A stretch of DNA of 64,000 nt, taken from positions 31,508,561 to 31,572,560 of the forward strand of contig OU744447.1 of NCBI GenBank assembly GCA_916610825.1. The letters are read 5' to 3'. Made by a program: the position numbers and the translations under genes. Shown piece after piece: positions 11,701-22,941 of this stretch (the first letter of the stretch is position 1; each line of letters begins with the position of its first letter). The DNA is from Haliclystus octoradiatus (lineage: Eukaryota; Cnidaria; Staurozoa; Stauromedusae; Haliclystidae). Under the pieces are notes generated by a model, which had not been told where the DNA came from, ran no database searches, and saw only the letters and a list, made by a program, of their open reading frames with translations.

Positions 11701-12121
11701 AACTTTGAAAGAAAACGCAAAAAAATTTATTCCATCAATTCGTAGCGACGCTTTTGATTCCTTAACATTCAGTAGCAAAGTCAATTGTGTATTCAAGAAT
11801 AGCAACAAGGAGTTGACAATGATAGGAAAATTAAACAGATCTTTTGGTTCCAAAGAATCATGTGTAAAATTTTTCTTCAACAAAACTGTGATGTACGGTT
11901 TAATTAATCATTTTATTGCAGTCGACAATTTCAATGCATCTGAAAATGTGTACGTAAGTATTAGTGCATTTGTCAAGACTTCGGTATGTAAAAATATAAG
12001 ACATCAATACACTCGTAGAATATGTGAAAAGAAAAACCTCACAGTGGAGTTATCAAATATTGTCTGTGTTGCTGCTGTTGGTGCCATGGATGATTGTTTA
12101 TATTTTATTGATTACTGTTAG
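8722..12121 (+). CDS. EnSpm/CACTA-type (TNP2) transposase gene, one nonsense codon
   Basis: Six exons with GT-AG borders and matching phases: 8881 (or earlier)-9898, 9984-10534, 10615-10812, 11207-11368, 11473-11539 and 11631-12121, about 828 codons from the ATG at 8881. The frame is open back to 8722 and includes CPCKIC plus a downstream His, so an upstream start or exon is possible. Features: CPNDC/CPSC zinc-like pair; TNP2-type core with STDGVDPFKK, IPSNNGKEPHSLQAY and CGGSAYRGCCWC; QPDPMHTISNVVK; then a DUF4218-like part in exons 3-4 (FPVAIQ, HHIVDGI, GPVQCNWMFPMERL). A TAA at 10750-10752 interrupts exon 3, so this copy is probably dead. I could not find the element's terminal repeats. 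Confidence 0.75.
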
Positions 12122-13822
12122 TATTTATTTTTAGCTGTTTATTATTTTGAAATTTTGTATAAATGCCATTGTTCAATCGTTAATTGTTAATATATCGTAC
12201 TTTATATAATGTTGTGTATATTTTCTGTTTCCCGATTGTCGATATTAAAATTAAATGCCAACACAAGCGAGACAATATCATAACACCAACATCACATCAA
12301 AACATGGGTTATTATTAGTTTTTACTTGGTGAAAATAGCAAATCGTTTTTATCGTTTTTAAGATCTTCCCTTCAGATTCTAGCATATCCAAAATTCAGTC
12401 GGTCAGTCAGTTCACTGTTCTGTTGAGTTGTAGATTACTATTAGACTCTCCAGTCTCCATGCTCATCCCATAACGCTAACGGTCATTCTAGTAATAGACA
12501 TTGAAGTGATAGATCAAAGTAATAATTCGTAAACATAATATAACATAATATAAACTTAATATATAACTATATTGATGTTTTCACAGCCAGCGTGGGGTAA
12601 ATCGCCATGTCTATAAAGCCTCTCGTGCCAAATTTTCATCAAAATGAGGCAAAACGTCTTTTTCGTTGTTTTCGATTTTTTCAGAAGTTTTTCAGCACCC
12701 CAGAGAAAGTGCTGGAATCGTTTTCAGAAGATTTTCAGCATGTGAAATGTGCAATTGTACGCAACAATTTTTTTGGGGACTTTCAGCGCTTTTTCAGCAG
12801 GTTTCCAGTAAGTTTTCTTAAACTGCTGAAATTTATTCAGCATAATTGTATCACATTTTCAGCAGGGGTCGATGTTTAAGCAATTTTTCAGCACAAAATA
12901 ATTACATTATCAGTAATTACATATCTCATAGTGTACCGCGGTCCAAAACCAATAAATACCTAAAATATTACATGACATCACATATTCAAAACCTCGTCAC
13001 TACAACACTTCACACAGATATACAACTGAGACCAGGAAGACGTGTTACCATAAACAATATCATAACTAAATCCTACACGCCCCCCTGATCTCAAGATCAA
13101 ATATTACTACATATCAATATATCACACATGATCCTTATAAACAGGGCCCAAAGCATTTCCAATAGCTCTGAACTGCAGTTCTATGCTTTGGCGTTAATAA
13201 GTTCTAAATTTCAAATGTCAAGGCAATCATTTTATTTCAATAAACCAAGTCAGTATAAATGAGCTCCTACACATGCTGCTGGGTTAAGAGTAAAAAAGCA
13301 TTCCTAAGTAAAGAATTTTGGGGTTATTTCTAATTTGACCAATTTATTTGGTGCTCATTGCGTGACGTAGGCCTAGGCCTATATTTTAGACTTGCAAATG
13401 GAATGGATTATTCCGAAACCTACCAACCTTGTATCCAAATCCTCTCCTTCTGCAAATTCCCCGCAATTACTTTCAATGAATGAATGAAGTTCATTTTCTA
13501 AACCTTCCATTTTTCTTTGATTTTAATGCATGCTTGCAAATTCACTGAAGTTCCAAATCTCCAACAACTTGTCATTCGAAAAATCGATTTGTCTTGAAAA
13601 TCCAGCCTTGATAGTTCCCAGATCCCAGTTCATTTTCTTTCTTTCCTGTTATGTTTACGGTCAGCTTGAGTAGCTAACGAAATTGTAGCCGTGACAAATC
13701 TTGTTAAATGAACCTCCCATTGAGCAACGCATTGAGTATACAAAAGTACTGAAAACATATGTGACTATTATCACGGCGGCTCTTGCAGTAGGAGTAGACT
13801 CCATTCTCAAAGATGGCTTCTT
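12122..13822. other. Intergenic, no gene; TTTTCAG-rich patch
   Basis: No supported exon. Between about 12660 and 12870 the motif TTTTCAG or TTTCAGC occurs many times within ~210 bp. TAGGCCTAGGCCTA is at 13368-13382. A short frame near 13701-13831 runs into the MULE insertion site but matches nothing I know. Confidence 0.5.
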
Positions 13823-13831
13823 ATCCTTAAC
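13823..13831 (+). repeat. Left 9-bp target-site duplication of the MULE
   Basis: ATCCTTAAC, repeated exactly at 21243-21251. A 9-bp duplication is the hallmark of Mutator-superfamily insertion. Confidence 0.93.
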
Positions 13832-13865
13832 GGTCAGCCTTATGTCAAAGCGGGTTCGTCTGGTC
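13832..13865 (+). repeat. Left terminal inverted repeat of the MULE
   Basis: 34 bp, exact inverse of 21209-21242. Beyond it the two ends diverge quickly, sharing only loose GTGAC-like similarity. Confidence 0.93.
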
Positions 13866-14424
13866 GTGACGTCAAAGATGAGCCTGCATCATCAGCGTTC
13901 AGCGGCTTGCGTAGAAAGTGTATTGTAAAAGATTCCGGGGAGACTGCACAACTTCTGTTAACTCTCTTAATCATGCAATAGCCAACTTTGATATTTCATA
14001 AAAATATAACATAAAATAAAATTGTTTTTAATTATTGAAATGAAATATTGTTTGATAATTTTCAAAGTGGTCGGTCTTAGGTCTGTCTTAATTGTGTTTG
14101 AATAATTTAAAACGAAGCATGACGATTGAAAGCACCCTTGTCACCCTTCTCTTGCATGTCAACGAGTCTCCTAATTTCGCGGGAAAAATTCAATAGCATG
14201 TGGCTATTCGAAATCAATTGACCCTCGTGGTTCACTCGATTGTTTGAAAGAGATCAATGATCATTCCTTGTTTGTCTCTTGCTCATAGAAATATGTATCC
14301 ATTTATTCATATCAATAACACTAATATCACTAGTATTTAATGAATGGAATAAAAGTAAAGGCAAGTGTAGTCTCTTAGGAAATTGACACTAGTGTGACAG
14401 ACATACAGTTTTTCTTCATATGCT

Positions 14425-17400
14425 ATGGCTACTAGTATTGACACTGAGGGTACTAGTCCGGGTTGTGAAACAGCTACGAAAGAGCACATGTACGAAATAC
14501 ATTCATTTACAAATAGAGAAGAGTTGGAGGACTTCATTGAAAAGTTCAAAGTTGACACATTCTCTGGATGGAGAAGTTATCACAAAGACAAAACTTATGG
14601 TAAATTTTTAGTTCAACCATGGCGTTTATGCCATCCAATGAGGACTCCTGTATAGGACAGGATCCTATGCAAAAGGAACTCCATCATTTTGATGTTAAGG
14701 AATGATAATTCATTTTCTAGATGATAGCCCGCAGGAGGCACCCAAGTTCGTCAAATCTGCAAGACTGCGTTGGTCATTGAGTGCATCCAAAGAGGGCGTT
14801 GACCATCCCTTCGACGGTGTCCCTTTCGTCTGTGCTGGTAACAGTTACTACCAATGCCAGCTTGGCCAAGACTTTGACGCAAAAACAAAAGAGAAACGAA
14901 AGAGGGAGCGAGACGCGAAACAGGTATGTAATCAGTTGTATTTTTCTAATTTTCAGAGCAAGAGTTGAAACAGACAATTTCGAATTACGTGGGACCCTTC
15001 AGTGTAGGTTAGTTGGTATATATTATGGTCTAGGATCAAAAATAAAATCCTGTTCAATCCACTGAGATGTATCTGAGTTTATTATTATAATTTAAATTAA
15101 TTTTTTAAATGGAGTTCCAAGCACAGCTATAGTCTACACACGGTCATTAGACGGTGCTGTACTTGTCTTCTGACTGTTGACCATTTTAGACAGGTGGTCT
15201 CTATCTATAGGGACTTTGATTTGTTTGGTCGATCAGTGACTAGTGGCTATAGTAGTATAAATGGAAAATCATTGATCCTTTAATATGCAAATGTATTCTA
15301 TCAGGATGGTGATCATGGTTTTGTGAAGAGACGAATGATGCTGCAATGTAGTAAGAAACTTGGTTGTCCAAGCAAGCTTTATGTGTCACGCACATTCACC
15401 TTCCCACAATATAAGGTAATGCAATGATACCATTAGGACTTTGACGGATGTGTATAGTTGCAAAAGTTCAAACAATCATAGTCTAAAGGAACATCGAAGT
15501 TAACATAGAATTTCAAAATTTATTTTTGCTATAGTGTAATCTGAATTTAATATAGGTATTCGATGTAATCGTTTCACAATATATGAATATGTATAATATG
15601 AATTATCACTTATTCTGAATGTAAAACCTTGTCATTACTAACCTGCAGGTAAACCCAGAGCTCAAAGGATATCAAATGGATTCATCAAAGGAAAAAGTAA
15701 TGAAACAGCTCAAAGAAGCACTGAAGAATGAAATTCATGTTGAAATTAAAGAACTATATACCTTGAAGTTACCTAATCAAAGCAGTCACAAATACCATTC
15801 AACATCTGGTGAAGTATTATTACATAAAAATCAATAGAGATCACAATGAATTAAATGATATTTAATGTAACAACTAGTTTTCAAACATCTACATTACAGG
15901 CGGCATATATTCGAGAGCCCATTGATAAATGTATTGTTCAAAAGGTAAAAGAGCTCTTCAGCATCGGAGTCAATACTGTTGCTGAAACTGAGAGGCATCT
16001 GAAAAACTTTGTGGTGAATGATCTCTTCAAAGACCGTCAACCACCGCCCACAATGCGCAGGAGGTTTTACCCATTGAAAAATGACATCAGGAACATTTTA
16101 AATCTAGAGAGGAGAGGCAAACGCCATTCACCAGATGACCTCAAAAATCTCAAAATTCTTTGTGATGAATGGGGACAAGTGGAAGGCTGTGACGTAACTT
16201 GTCAGGTAGTTGAACTTGATTTGACTGATCCATTGATTTATTGAAATATGAATATTACAGAGAACTTCTTTATGATGATTATTTCTTTTCACAGGGAACA
16301 TCCCCAAACGAGAAGTTCTTATTTACATATCAGTCTGATTGGATGAAGCGATTACTGATTTTGTATGGTCAAGAATTGTGTTTGCTTGATGCCACATATC
16401 GGTGTTGCAGGTATATATTCTTGAACAACTGCAAAGATATAATATTAGTCAAAAAATAAATGAACAATAAGTGAAATCAACTAATCACATAAGCATCCTA
16501 CATTTATAAATCCACCATTTGTAGAATCACTTTCTCTACTATTGCCACATGATGGTCATTCAAGTTCATAGGTATTAATATATTATGTATGACTGCACTG
16601 GCTGAATACAGAACTTATAATATCTGATCTAAACTGAATAGGCTTGTTCTAAATATTCAATATATTTTTGAAGTGTTCAATTTAGTATATATCAACGAAA
16701 TAAGCTCTTCAAATTGATCAGATAAGTAATACTTTTCCAAATTAGATGGAAAACAGTAGCATGTGGTTATAAACTTAATCTTGCATATTCAAATTTCTAT
16801 CTAGATATGCAGTCCCACTGTTCTTTTTATGTGTAAAAACTAATGTATGCTACATGGTTGTGGGAGCTTTCATCCCAGAGAATGAAGATCAAGAGTCACT
16901 GGCAGAAGCTTTAGAAATACTCAAGAGTAATAACCCAGAATGGCAACCAAAAAATTTCATTGTTGATTTCTCCCTATCAGAGATAAATGCCTTGAAATGC
17001 TGTCACCCAGGTATGTTACTGCAATGCTAAACATATCATACATGATCAGCTCAAGGAATAGTGCATACCGGTAGTCCCTCTTTGAAACTTGTGCAAAAAT
17101 TTCTTAATCTCACAAACAGTTCATGAACTGTGTTCACAACACTTTAAGTAATGTATATGCCCAGTGTGTAGCAGTACATTGATTTGTTTATGTTTTATTA
17201 AGATTCACATATACATCTCTGTGATTTTCATCGAGAAAAAGCGTGGGGAGAGTGGCTCTCGAAACATGATCACGGTGCTTATAAATTCAAAGATAAGTTA
17301 CTTGAATACCTCCGTGCTGTGGCAGGTAGCCATGACGAAGCAACATTGAACACCAACTCAGATAAGATGAAGACTAGTCTAGAATGGCAGCTTTGTGAAA

Positions 17401-19994
17401 AATTTCAAACTTACTATACTGATTATTGGGAGAAGCAAATGGATGGGAAGCAATTGGAGATCATTTTAAATCCCATCCCTTATTCAATCTTGACCCAGTG
17501 ATTGTTAAACCTGAAAACAGAGAAATACCATTGAAAAAAGCACCACATATAACCATCATTGAAACATGCAATGAGGCTATCAGTGACTTAATTGAAATTA
17601 ACGTAAAACCTGAAACAGGAAAATCAACAACAAAGGTTACAGAATCAACTTCAGGTAATTAAACATTTAATTTCAAATTCAATATATCCACATTGCACAT
17701 TTACAAAATAATTAATATCATAAAAGGACAGCAATATTATGACCAGTAATACAGTTGTAACTACTGTCACAGTACGCCTAAAGAAACTGCGATATGTAGG
17801 CCCACTAGGCCTATTAGTATTTGACCTCCATAATTTACCAAGTTATATATATAGGCTAACAGCAGGACTAGTAAAATAATTTTGATTTCCATTTTCTATT
17901 AGCTTCTAGCAAATCAAAAGATGATTGCATACGCCTATGCAAGTCCCTCCTTGATGAATTATACATTCCCAGAGACAACGATTCAATCAACGAGTTACAT
18001 CACTTGATTTCAGAGACCTTGTTTTTTGCCAGGCAACATAGCTTTAAAGACAACAACATACCATTGAAAGGTGAATCAAAAAATTTATTCTTTATGTTTT
18101 TAAAATCCAACTAAAAGGTATTGTTTACGACAGCTTCCAGTGTAGACTAGCATTTAGCCTTAAGCATGATGCTTTGCAGATTTTTAATTTAAATCATTTT
18201 ATTTGTTTTTAAATTTCAACTCTTTTAATTAATGCCTGTTTTGAGGGTTTTTGATCAGACTCCAAGAGATATATAAATTGGCAAATTACTATTAGTATTA
18301 TAAAGGATGGTCACTGAGTAAAATAAAACAAATTAATTCTTAAATACTGTTACTGAAGTTTCACGCAGATGCAAAATTATCATTCACAATTGTTATATAA
18401 GTTACAGCTCTGGCAGTTTTTAGCACTAAGCACTATTACATCTGCCATAAGATAAATCTATATTTGTGTAATATTAATATTTATTATTATTAATAAGATT
18501 TTCCAGCAATAAAGAAGCATAAAGACAAGGCACCATCATCTCAATTAACTGTAAAGCAATTGAAGATGCCCAAAAAGAAAAAGCAAAAACGATTTGGTAG
18601 AAATATTCAACAATATTTTAGCTTACATAGGACATTACTTAGACCTATAATCTTCTCTAATGCGATGCGGCTTACATTTTAGGGGTAGGGGCTGAAAACA
18701 AAGAAAACTATACCACCATCGGGATTTCAGCAAATCATCAACTGTTAACAAAGAAAGACTTCCAAAAAGTTAATGGTAGGTAGGCCCCAAGACAATATTA
18801 GTTGATTTTACCTATTCATCTCATTGGTAAATGCGGCTATTTATTGTTCACTTGATAAATATTTACTATAATATATTGCATAGCTACAACATCAGTTAAA
18901 CTGCAGACAGCAAAAAAAACAAAAATGAGTTGAATTTGAAACCACAGGTATTGCAGAGGAACCTATTATTTTATTGTTAGGCATATTGGAAATCAAAGCG
19001 GTAATGTGCTCTATATTTTTTTCTACAGTTTGAAGCTGAGAAATTTGCATGTAGGCCTGTGGTTGTTGAATCAGAAGATGAAGACACAGATGACCCTAAT
19101 CAATGGATAAAATCAGGAGGGATAAATTTATCAAGAAAAGATAAGGAGGTAGTTACAAATAACTAAACTTATAATTGAAAAAATCACACAACTTCAAGAA
19201 CAACATTGCTTCGCTGGCATCTGCAGCAGCTTTACATCATCAATATTTAACCAACAATTGATTATCCACAGGTACTGATATCTCCAGAGGGCATGCTGAA
19301 CGACAACATCATCAATGCCACTCAGAATTTGTTGAGGAATCAATTTCCCGAACTGGCAGGCTTCCAAGACACTCTGATTCTCAATTCGAAGCATGCCAGT
19401 TCAAATAACAACCAGTTTGTTCAAGTCATTAATCGCAACGGTACTCACTGGGCCACTGTGAGCACAATAGGCCTCAAAAGTGGTACCGGGGTAAAATTGT
19501 ATGATAGCATGCAGCCACGTAAACTGGATGACAGTAGCCAGGAAACATTGGCCTCTTTGATAAGGTGCAGCAATCCTATGATGCTTGTTGCAGTACCACC
19601 AGTACAGAGGCAAGATGACAACTTCAGCTGTGGCTTGTTTGCCTTGGCATTTGCCACAGCTGAATGCTTTAAAATCAATGCAAGAGCTATTTCTTTGGAC
19701 CCTATTTCCATGAGAGTCCATCTGAAATCTTGCCTTGAAAATAAAAAAGTTACACCCTTCCCGTACAACCACCGCCAATACAAACCCTCATTCAATACTC
19801 TTCTGGCAATAGAAATACATTGCTCTTGCCGCTTGCCAAGAACATCGATAAAGCCACTACTGAAATGTTCTGCTTGCAGAGAAGAGTTCCACAGAACCTG
19901 CCAAGAAAACCTTGGTACTAATCCTGAACTACACTCTGCCTCTACTGTCTGGATGTGCTTAGTATGTAGGGATCTGCCAAATGTTATCACATAG
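14425..19994 (+). CDS. MULE transposase with CaRF-like, Ulp1-protease and PHD-like domains
   Basis: Exons read by GT-AG borders and phase: 14425-14599, 14721-14923, 15305-15415, 15649-15813, 15900-16205, 16295-16410, 16805-17010, 17203-17654, 17903-18070, 18507-18596, 18683-18775, 18884-18947, 19029-19148 and 19272-19994; about 1,000 aa. Exons 2-5 look like the CaRF/ALS2CR8 DNA-binding region (CAGNSYYQCQLGQDF, SKKLGCPSKLYV, FPQYKV, PPPTMRRRFYPLKNDIRN). Exons 6-8 are a MULE DDE core (LLDATYRCC, NFIVDFSLSEINAL, HLCDFHREKAWGEW). Exon 10 has a basic KKKKQKR patch. The last exon is a Ulp1/C48-type protease (His in GTHWATVS, Asp in LYDSMQ, Cys in DNFSCGLF) followed by a PHD-like Cys/His finger ending WMCLVC. 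One frame break lies near 17420-17460 and one in the A8 run at 18911-18918; either may be decay or sequence error. Role: transposition, with the protease role unknown. Confidence 0.82.
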
Positions 19995-21208
19995 ATCTGA
20001 TTTCTAAACCAAATGTGATGTAGTTAATATATATATTTACAATTATAATAAAATATAATAAAATAATAAAAGGAGTCAAAGACTACACATTCATAATTGT
20101 AACTAATAGTTTCATGCTTACGCAATCCTCAGACAAATAAACTAAATAATGAAAAACATACAGTTCAGCCTATATCGATTTACAAACAACAATTACATGC
20201 ATAAACATACATGGAGTATAAGATTTGTCACAATGGTTTCTATTTTAAAATTTTAAACCCTCAAAGGTTCAAGTTCAAGTTACAGTCTGATTTGAAAGCA
20301 GGGGTTCAACAGACTTTGTTATATTAATACACATATATTATTTGAGTAGGCTATGTTTTGATTCAATCTGTTGTAATTTTTTGCCTATGTCTTCATTTAA
20401 ATATTTATTCCGAGTCCAACAGTGAAAGCATTGCCAAATCAAGTTAAATAAACATTTAATTAATAATGACATTTCTCAATTATAGATAGGCTAGTGATAA
20501 CTGAATACTGACAGAGTAGACTCAATTTTAAGCAGGCTGGCAATCGAATTTTATAGCCAATGTAAAACAAAATGTATGAACTGGTGTCTGACGAAGAATT
20601 TATTATCGTCGAGTACAATATAAAACACAACACATTGAAAGATAAAAAGCCATGGAGTCATTAATCAGTGACAAAATAGTTTATAATACAAACAGCTAGA
20701 CACATTACTCATATTCAAATCATTCAGTTCTTGGTCCTGGTTGCACTCTAGCACCATGCTAGCACTAGCTCTTCATCTCTGCAAGGCAAAGGAATCAGGA
20801 TACAGTTTTCACAACATGAGATTTGCTGAAACAACTTGGTGCTTTACCTGATAATATTAGCCTAACACACTTCTGCTGCCTCCAAGTTTGAAGTCTTTTC
20901 GCAGAAGAAAGTTGGAATACATATGCTGCCTGGAAAACATTAATTGATAGGACTATCTATTTTTGAGCTATTTATGTGTTTTTAGGTTAAGATACGCCGG
21001 GCAGACCTTATAAATAACTTAAAAAACAGCTAACTGTTACCTTGTGGTGAACCTGTATACGAATTGCATTCCATTGTTAGTACTTTCTAAACTTCCAAAT
21101 TTGTAAGAATATTTGATAAGAATATAAAAATGTCCAACAATCATCGATTTTACTTTTTCAAATGAACGAATGATAGTACGCATGCGTTCATAATACTTGT
21201 CACGTGAT
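19995..21208. other. 3' non-coding part of the MULE
   Basis: AT-rich with AATAAA-like signals soon after the stop (20048-20072). No further exon is supported. Confidence 0.5.
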
Positions 21209-21242
21209 GACCAGACGAACCCGCTTTGACATAAGGCTGACC
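21209..21242 (-). repeat. Right terminal inverted repeat of the MULE
   Basis: 34-bp exact inverse of 13832-13865, followed at once by the 9-bp duplication. Confidence 0.93.
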
Positions 21243-21251
21243 ATCCTTAAC
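21243..21251 (+). repeat. Right 9-bp target-site duplication of the MULE
   Basis: ATCCTTAAC, same strand and sequence as 13823-13831. Confidence 0.93.
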
Positions 21252-21360
21252 TACGTATCAACAAATATTCTTATAATTTTCAGAATTCTACTTCGTTGAA
21301 TTGTCAGATGGTTTTAAATTTTTGTTGGTGACCTACCCGAAAATGTGTGCAATATAAGAT

Positions 21361-21380
21361 TGATTTTTAATATTTTCAGA
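21361..21380 (+). promoter_or_regulatory. Possible 3' splice acceptor in the CDK20 leader
   Basis: A T-rich run ending TATTTTCAG at about 21380 sits 88 bp before the CDK20 ATG. A second, TTATAATTTTCAG, ends near 21283. Either could end a 5' UTR intron or accept a spliced leader. Only the acceptor-like sequence is seen. Confidence 0.3.
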
Positions 21381-21467
21381 GCGCCAGCTGTCTACTTTCG
21401 GAGAAGGTTCTAGTGACTAGTTGTATATGTATAAACAAAACTTGGTTGAGAGTTGAGACTTAAATGA

Positions 21468-22496
21468 ATGGAAATGGAGAATTATACTATTCTTGGTAGG
21501 GTCGGAGAAGGTGCCCATGGAGTTGTTTTCAAAGCAAAACATATACAAAGTGGAGATACTGTTGCTTTGAAAAAAGTTCCTTTGCGTCGACTTGAGGATG
21601 GCATACCAAATACTGCTTTAAGAGAAATTAAAGCGTTACAAGAAATAGATGAACATGAAAACATTGTTAAACTGCATGAAGTATTTCCCCATGGAACTGG
21701 TTTTGTCCTTGTGTTTGAATATATGCTGTCTGACTTATCAGAACTAATACGGGATTGTGACCGACCATTGACTGAAGCACAAGTCAAAACATATATGTTA
21801 ATGATATTACATGGGATAGCTTATTGTCATGATAATAATATTATGCATCGAGATTTAAAACCAGCTAATTTACTTATAAGCTCAACTGGACAATTAAAAA
21901 TTGCAGATTTCGGATTAGCACGCGTATTTGAAAATAATAAAAATCGTTTATATAGTCACCAAGTTGCTACACGTTGGTATCGTGCACCAGAATTACTATA
22001 CGGTGCAAGAAAATATGACGAGGGGGTTGATTTATGGGCTATTGGTGCTATTTTTGGTGAGCTATTGAATAATTCCCCATTATTTCCTGGTGAAAATGAT
22101 ATTGAGCAACTATGTTGCGTATTACGTACTCTTGGAACGCCCAATAACGAGACATGGCCAGAAATGAAGGATCTACCAGATTATAATAAAATCACATTCC
22201 CTCATATGGATCCAATCCCCCTTGAAAAGATTGTTCCGGATGCTTCTGAATTTGCATTAGAATTATTAAAATGTTTTCTTGTATATCAATCAGGTATGCG
22301 TATCTCTGCTAAAGAAGCATTATTACATCGATATTTCTTTATGCCGCCATTACCTGCTCGTAATTCAGAATTAAAAATACCCGATAAAGATGGACCGAGA
22401 AGATCACAATCACATCGATCTCGTATTTTTGATGTGGATAAACCAATAAATAGAGCGTATCTTCAAAGTCTTCTACCTGGTTATTCGAAACAGTGA
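21468..22496 (+). CDS. CDK20: Cyclin-dependent kinase 20 (CCRK), single exon
   Basis: 342 aa, the usual length for CDK20. Glycine loop GEGAHG (residues 13-18), catalytic Lys35 in VALKK, a PSTAIRE-like helix [12 protein letters not shown], catalytic loop HRDLKPAN (Asp129), DFG at 147-149, activation loop [14 protein letters not shown] with Thr168. Close wording to vertebrate CDK20 throughout ([42 protein letters not shown]). The family phosphorylates ICK/MAK-type kinases and regulates cilium length and cell-cycle entry. Start: ATG 21468; the next Met at 21474 gives MENYTILGR and aligns better with the family, so either may be used. The gene is uninterrupted here, whereas mammalian CDK20 has several introns. 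It could be an intron-loss form or a retrocopy, but the frame is intact. Confidence 0.95.
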   Translation: MEMENYTILGRVGEGAHGVVFKAKHIQSGDTVALKKVPLRRLEDGIPNTALREIKALQEIDEHENIVKLHEVFPHGTGFVLVFEYMLSDLSELIRDCDRPLTEAQVKTYMLMILHGIAYCHDNNIMHRDLKPANLLISSTGQLKIADFGLARVFENNKNRLYSHQVATRWYRAPELLYGARKYDEGVDLWAIGAIFGELLNNSPLFPGENDIEQLCCVLRTLGTPNNETWPEMKDLPDYNKITFPHMDPIPLEKIVPDASEFALELLKCFLVYQSGMRISAKEALLHRYFFMPPLPARNSELKIPDKDGPRRSQSHRSRIFDVDKPINRAYLQSLLPGYSKQ

Positions 22497-22736
22497 ATAA
22501 GCTCTGAGAAGTATGGATCTGAAACACAGATTTATATACTTTTGCATTGGAAGCATTTAAACGCAGGCCTATATTATGAATAGCCTACTATGTGCCATTT
22601 GAAGATCTACACAAAGAATAATTTATCAAAGCTCTACCCTGTGTTTTAGTAGAATTATTCTTTGTAGGCCTATACTTCAACCTGCACATTTCTGTCAGAT
22701 AATATAACAACACAATTGATAGGCCTATCGATATTA
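22497..22736. other. CDK20 3' region
   Basis: No coding signal. Two GGCCTAT-type motifs near 22567 and 22670, and another at 22721. Confidence 0.4.
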
Positions 22737-22941
22737 CCCCTACAAAAAAAAAACAGTTCATGAATGCATGAACGGTTCATGAACTCTAACTAGCCCAATT
22801 TTTAGGTGGTTTTATCATTCTTATTCATGAACTTTTAATGAACATTTCATGAATTTATCCATGAAAATTGAGTATTTTCATGCACAGTGTTCATGCACAG
22901 TTCATGAGTCATTCATAAACTCCAGAACTTTTTTGCAGGGG
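22737..22941. mobile_element. GTTCATGAAC-family MITE, copy 1
   Basis: 205 bp with inverted ends CCCCTACAAAAA... and ...TTTTTTGCAGGGG. The body is built from short palindromic GTTCATGAAC-like words. The same family recurs at 46.8, 51.5, 51.8, 54.1, 55.9 and 56.3 kb. Confidence 0.75.

Larger units (their letters stand above)
13832..21242 (+). mobile_element. Full-length Mutator-like element (MULE) with CaRF, DDE, Ulp1 and PHD-like parts
   Basis: 7,411 bp bounded by a 34-bp inverted repeat with no mismatch (13832-13865 and the complement of 21209-21242; begins GGTCAGCCTTATGTCAAAGC) and by the 9-bp direct repeat ATCCTTAAC on both sides. It contains one long plus-strand gene (14425-19994) coding for a MULE-type transposase fused to extra domains. 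Intact ends and duplication, with only two suspected frame breaks in the gene, suggest a recent insertion. The right end lies 225 bp before the CDK20 start codon. Confidence 0.92.

Noticed and set aside
13701..13928. Plus-strand frame across the left MULE boundary
   Set aside because: Half of it is element sequence. The host part (about 43 codons) starts at a non-ATG codon and matches no protein I know.
19401..19990. Long minus-strand open frames opposite the Ulp1 exon
   Set aside because: They mirror the protease exon, contain no recognisable domain and are explained by codon structure on the coding strand.
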